NCBI GenBank assembly: GCA_016844485.1 | Contig: JAENIZ010000028.1 | Location: 1-17,966 of the forward strand | Source: Gammaproteobacteria bacterium | GTDB taxonomy: Bacteria > Pseudomonadota > Gammaproteobacteria > Eutrophobiales > Eutrophobiaceae | DNA length: 17,966 bases | Reading direction: 5' to 3' | Part shown: one piece after another, positions 15,965-17,966 of the stretch | Layout: each line of letters opens with the position of its first letter | Numbering within the stretch: the first letter of the stretch is position 1 | Position numbers and translations under genes: made by a program | Notes under the pieces: model-generated | Seen by the model: the letters and a program-made list of their open reading frames with translations, nothing else | The model's database searches: none | What the model was told of the DNA's origin: nothing

Positions 15965-17032
15965 TTAAAACGTGTAGGAACACAATAAGGCGTGCTCGAA
16001 TAAGGGTATTGTCTCATTCAACATACCTGCATGTGTCAGCAGGTAAGGTCCCATATACTGTTGACGTGAGGCCTGTATCACCTCCAGAACAGCATCGATC
16101 ACCAATTGCGGTTGATCCAGATGGATATAGTGCCCACTCTCCGCAGCTACAATATGGGCGTGATGTGGAACCTGAACAGCGAGTTCGCTTTGTAAATCAA
16201 ACCAGAGTTCTTCCATCCGATCTCCGCGGGGAGTTTCGGGCCACACACGCATACCTCTCGTAAGCACAAAAAGTGGCACATCCGGAAGCATACCTGCGTT
16301 TTGTACTTCTGCGGCACTTTGCTGGAAGTTCCAATATTCCTCGGCCATCGCCTGGCGCAATGTGGGACGATTCAGCAGGTCATACACAAGTCCCTTGAGT
16401 TCTTTCGGGATCATTGGATGTATTTCCGGCCGTGCGAACCGGACCAGGGCATATTCTCCCCTGATACCGGGTGTCAGTTTCACCTCAATCGGAGGAGCCA
16501 GAAAGCGTTGCACCTGTTCGGCATGTGAGGAATCCACCAGCACGAGTCCCGCCGTTGCATATGGATAACGGCTTGCAAACAATTGCATGTTGTAACCGCC
16601 GAAGGAATGGCCAACCAGGACATAGGGGCCACGGATGTGGGCCTGCTTCAGTAATGCAAATAATTCATCAACAATGTGTGAACTGGTGCGTGGTGCAGGG
16701 CCCGGATCACTCCACCCATAGCCTGCACGGTCATAGATACAGGCCTGCGCATGCTTGGCCAGGGCCGTCAGCACCGGGAACCATTCCAGTGAGATCCCGC
16801 CCAGACCGGCGTCCATGATAACTGCAGGGTTGCCGTGGCCAAGGCAATAGATATGCAGCCGGTGGGTGCCGATGTCCACCAACTGGCCGGGGACTGAAAA
16901 TTGAGTTGAAGTTATGCCTTCAGCAGAGAGGGGGCGTAGCGAGGCTAAAAGCAGGACGAGCGCTATGAACAACGCCGTACTCAACGGACGCAGCAACAAT
17001 TGCAACAACGTGCGCAATGGCAAGAGTTTCAT
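15965..17032 (-). CDS. Exported or membrane-anchored alpha/beta hydrolase
   Basis: A 355-residue serine hydrolase. The N-terminus (LLPLRTLLQLLLRPLSTALFIALVLLLASLRPLSAEG) is a long hydrophobic segment, either a signal peptide cut near SAEG or an anchor. The fold is shown by HIYCLGHGNPAVIMDAGLGG (60-79, oxyanion loop), YDRAGYGWSDPGP (100-112), VLVGHSFGGYNMQ (138-150, nucleophile Ser143), LVLVDSSH (163-170, possible acid Asp166) and SGHYIHLDQP (299-308, His301). The RAGYGWSDPGP signature is typical of proline-iminopeptidase or esterase-like members, but no specific substrate can be named. It is preceded by an uncharacterised gene 76 bp away on the same strand and followed by a hairpin terminator. 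Confidence 0.9.
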   Translation of the reverse strand: MKLLPLRTLLQLLLRPLSTALFIALVLLLASLRPLSAEGITSTQFSVPGQLVDIGTHRLHIYCLGHGNPAVIMDAGLGGISLEWFPVLTALAKHAQACIYDRAGYGWSDPGPAPRTSSHIVDELFALLKQAHIRGPYVLVGHSFGGYNMQLFASRYPYATAGLVLVDSSHAEQVQRFLAPPIEVKLTPGIRGEYALVRFARPEIHPMIPKELKGLVYDLLNRPTLRQAMAEEYWNFQQSAAEVQNAGMLPDVPLFVLTRGMRVWPETPRGDRMEELWFDLQSELAVQVPHHAHIVAAESGHYIHLDQPQLVIDAVLEVIQASRQQYMGPYLLTHAGMLNETIPLFEHALLCSYTF

Positions 17033-17108
17033 AGTAACGACAATGTGATGGTCTATTCATAGCGTGTTATTTATTATCATCCTCAACCTGGGCTGGTAAG
17101 ACCATGAT

Positions 17109-17615
17109 TTATGAAGAAAGTTCCGGAGGGTTTTGGCCAGCCCTGCCCCGGCCGGTATTGACGCAATCAACGGGATTTAATGTACGCGTTTGGATTCCCT
17201 GGATAAGCAGATTATGGAACATATACAGGAGCGACTTGTTCAGAGTAAATGTAACGCCCGCGCCCCGTTCCGGCAGAATTTCAAGATGTAAATTTCCTTT
17301 GCTTGCGTTCGTTGTTTTAATGGCGAATGCAAGAAAGCCCGTTTCGCCCAGCGGATAGTTTGTGCTCTTCTCATGTTCAAAGGACTTCTCAAACGCGCCC
17401 GCCTTGAACATCTGCTTGGTTTGCTGGCTCGAGCCAATTGCAGGCGCGCCACCGTGTTTATCCATCTCTTTAATCAGGATATCCAGCAAAATTCCGGAAA
17501 ATTTCCTCGTCAGCCAGACACGATATTCATCGCCTTTCTGTGTTGTCACTCTCAGCAACAGGCGATCTTCCTTGCTGGAATAGGTAACGTTAATCTGGTG
17601 CAGTTTGTCAGTCAT
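17109..17615 (-). CDS. Conserved protein of unknown function, 168 residues
   Basis: I recognise no named domain. The product begins MTDKLHQINVTYSSKEDRLLLRVTTQ, with alternating beta-like stretches, then EYRVWLTRKFSGILLDILIKEM (31-52). The pattern EDRLLLRV...WLTR is one I recall from uncharacterised proteobacterial proteins. The C-terminal part (GNLHLEILPERGAGVTFTLNKSLLYMFHNLL) is again beta then helix. There is no signal peptide or membrane segment, so it should be cytoplasmic. The ATG lacks a clear Shine-Dalgarno sequence. It lies divergent from the exported protein at 17796 and ahead of the hydrolase. That it is real is supported by its length, sensible composition and lack of a competing ORF. 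Confidence 0.72.
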   Translation of the reverse strand: MTDKLHQINVTYSSKEDRLLLRVTTQKGDEYRVWLTRKFSGILLDILIKEMDKHGGAPAIGSSQQTKQMFKAGAFEKSFEHEKSTNYPLGETGFLAFAIKTTNASKGNLHLEILPERGAGVTFTLNKSLLYMFHNLLIQGIQTRTLNPVDCVNTGRGRAGQNPPELSS

Positions 17616-17734
17616 TATAATAATCAGAATGTCATCCTATATATAATGTCAGCGAATAAATAACAATCCGGTTTTTTTGTCCATATTAAAATCCAGACCA
17701 TCAAGAACAGGTCTCTCACATCACATTTAATACC

Positions 17735-17753
17735 CCGGTGTACCGGTTATAAT
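17735..17753 (+). promoter_or_regulatory. Candidate promoter with an operator-like dyad
   Basis: TATAAT (17748-17753) lies 42 bases before the ATG at 17796. Immediately upstream, CCGGT-GT-ACCGG (17735-17746) is a perfect 5-bp inverted repeat placed in the spacer region, where a repressor or MerR-like protein could sit. No convincing -35 is present at 17-19 bp. Confidence 0.35.
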
Positions 17754-17795
17754 CAAAACCATAATTGTATTTATTTTTAAAGTGGAGCAGTTACG

Positions 17796-17966
17796 ATGAA
17801 ACGACAGTTTATCTGGTTTATATCCATTCTGGTTTCTTATTCTGCCGGTGTTTATGCCGATGAAAGTTTCATTGCGGATGCCGGGGTGGTCACCATCAAA
17901 TCACCCGTTGAGATCGATTCGAAACAAAAACTACCAAACTTCGTTGGCATCTCCGCTGATACCGCA
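17796..17966 (+). CDS. Exported protein, possibly cupin family, 3' end beyond the window
   Basis: 57 codons are visible from the ATG at 17796, with GTGGAG 8 bases ahead. Residues 1-21 (MKRQFIWFISILVSYSAGVYA) are a clear signal peptide, cut before DESF. The mature start reads IADAGVVTIKSPVEIDSKQKLPNFVGISADTA. The LPNFVGISA block resembles the segment just before the cupin barrel in small exported cupin proteins as I recall them, but the metal-binding motifs would lie outside the window, so the cupin call is tentative. The export signal is much surer. Confidence 0.6.
   Translation, partial: MKRQFIWFISILVSYSAGVYADESFIADAGVVTIKSPVEIDSKQKLPNFVGISADTA

Overview
The window (17,966 bp, by eye roughly 45% G+C) looks like chromosomal core/accessory DNA of a proteobacterium, most likely a gammaproteobacterium. 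The reasons are the enterobacterial-like Cfa sequence, the archease/RtcB pair, the phasin, the FNR/ANR-type palindromes and a GC-rich dyad island. No tRNA, rRNA, CRISPR array, transposase or phage gene was seen. The species cannot be named from the sequence.

Layout. (1) 1-2445, minus strand: phasin-like protein, dodecin, a C-terminal scrap of a host-attachment (eRF1-like) gene, archease, and RtcB RNA ligase running off the left edge. (2) 2446-2732: divergent regulatory region with one FNR-type box. (3) 2733-3886, plus: a two-CBS-domain protein and protein-isoaspartate methyltransferase (pcm), convergent with a fused aminoglycoside-phosphotransferase-like/P-loop kinase (3893-5518, minus). (4) 5519-5703: a second divergent region with a perfect FNR-type palindrome, followed by a host-attachment gene interrupted by one in-frame TAA. 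(5) 6133-8229 and on to 9383, plus: a regulatory region, then a YbaK-type deacylase, a cyclopropane-fatty-acid synthase-like methyltransferase and a geranylgeranyl-reductase-type flavoprotein, probably one operon. (6) 9384-9597: a GC-rich cluster of short dyads, then a chemoreceptor (minus). (7) 11662-14257, minus: nitroreductase and a membrane-anchored Ser/Thr kinase. (8) 14279-14382: three perfect hairpins in a row. (9) 14435-15823, minus: zinc alcohol dehydrogenase and a small Cys-rich protein. (10) 15913-15946: terminator, then an exported alpha/beta hydrolase, an uncharacterised 168-aa protein, and the start of an exported, possibly cupin, protein at the right edge.

How it may work together. 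The left half reads as a stress/low-oxygen persistence neighbourhood: storage-granule protein, flavin storage, protein repair, RNA repair, CBS sensor, tRNA quality control and lipid modification. FNR/ANR-like boxes lie in front of its transcription units. In one box the centre is about 41.5 bp from plausible start sites on both sides, the class II activator position. The regulation is inferred, not shown. The most noteworthy items are this two-way box, the in-frame stop in a release-factor-like gene with a second decayed paralogue nearby, the cfa/reductase pair (a candidate lipid-tailoring unit), and the two unexplained palindromic intergenic elements. I saw no clear-cut undescribed defence or mobile system.
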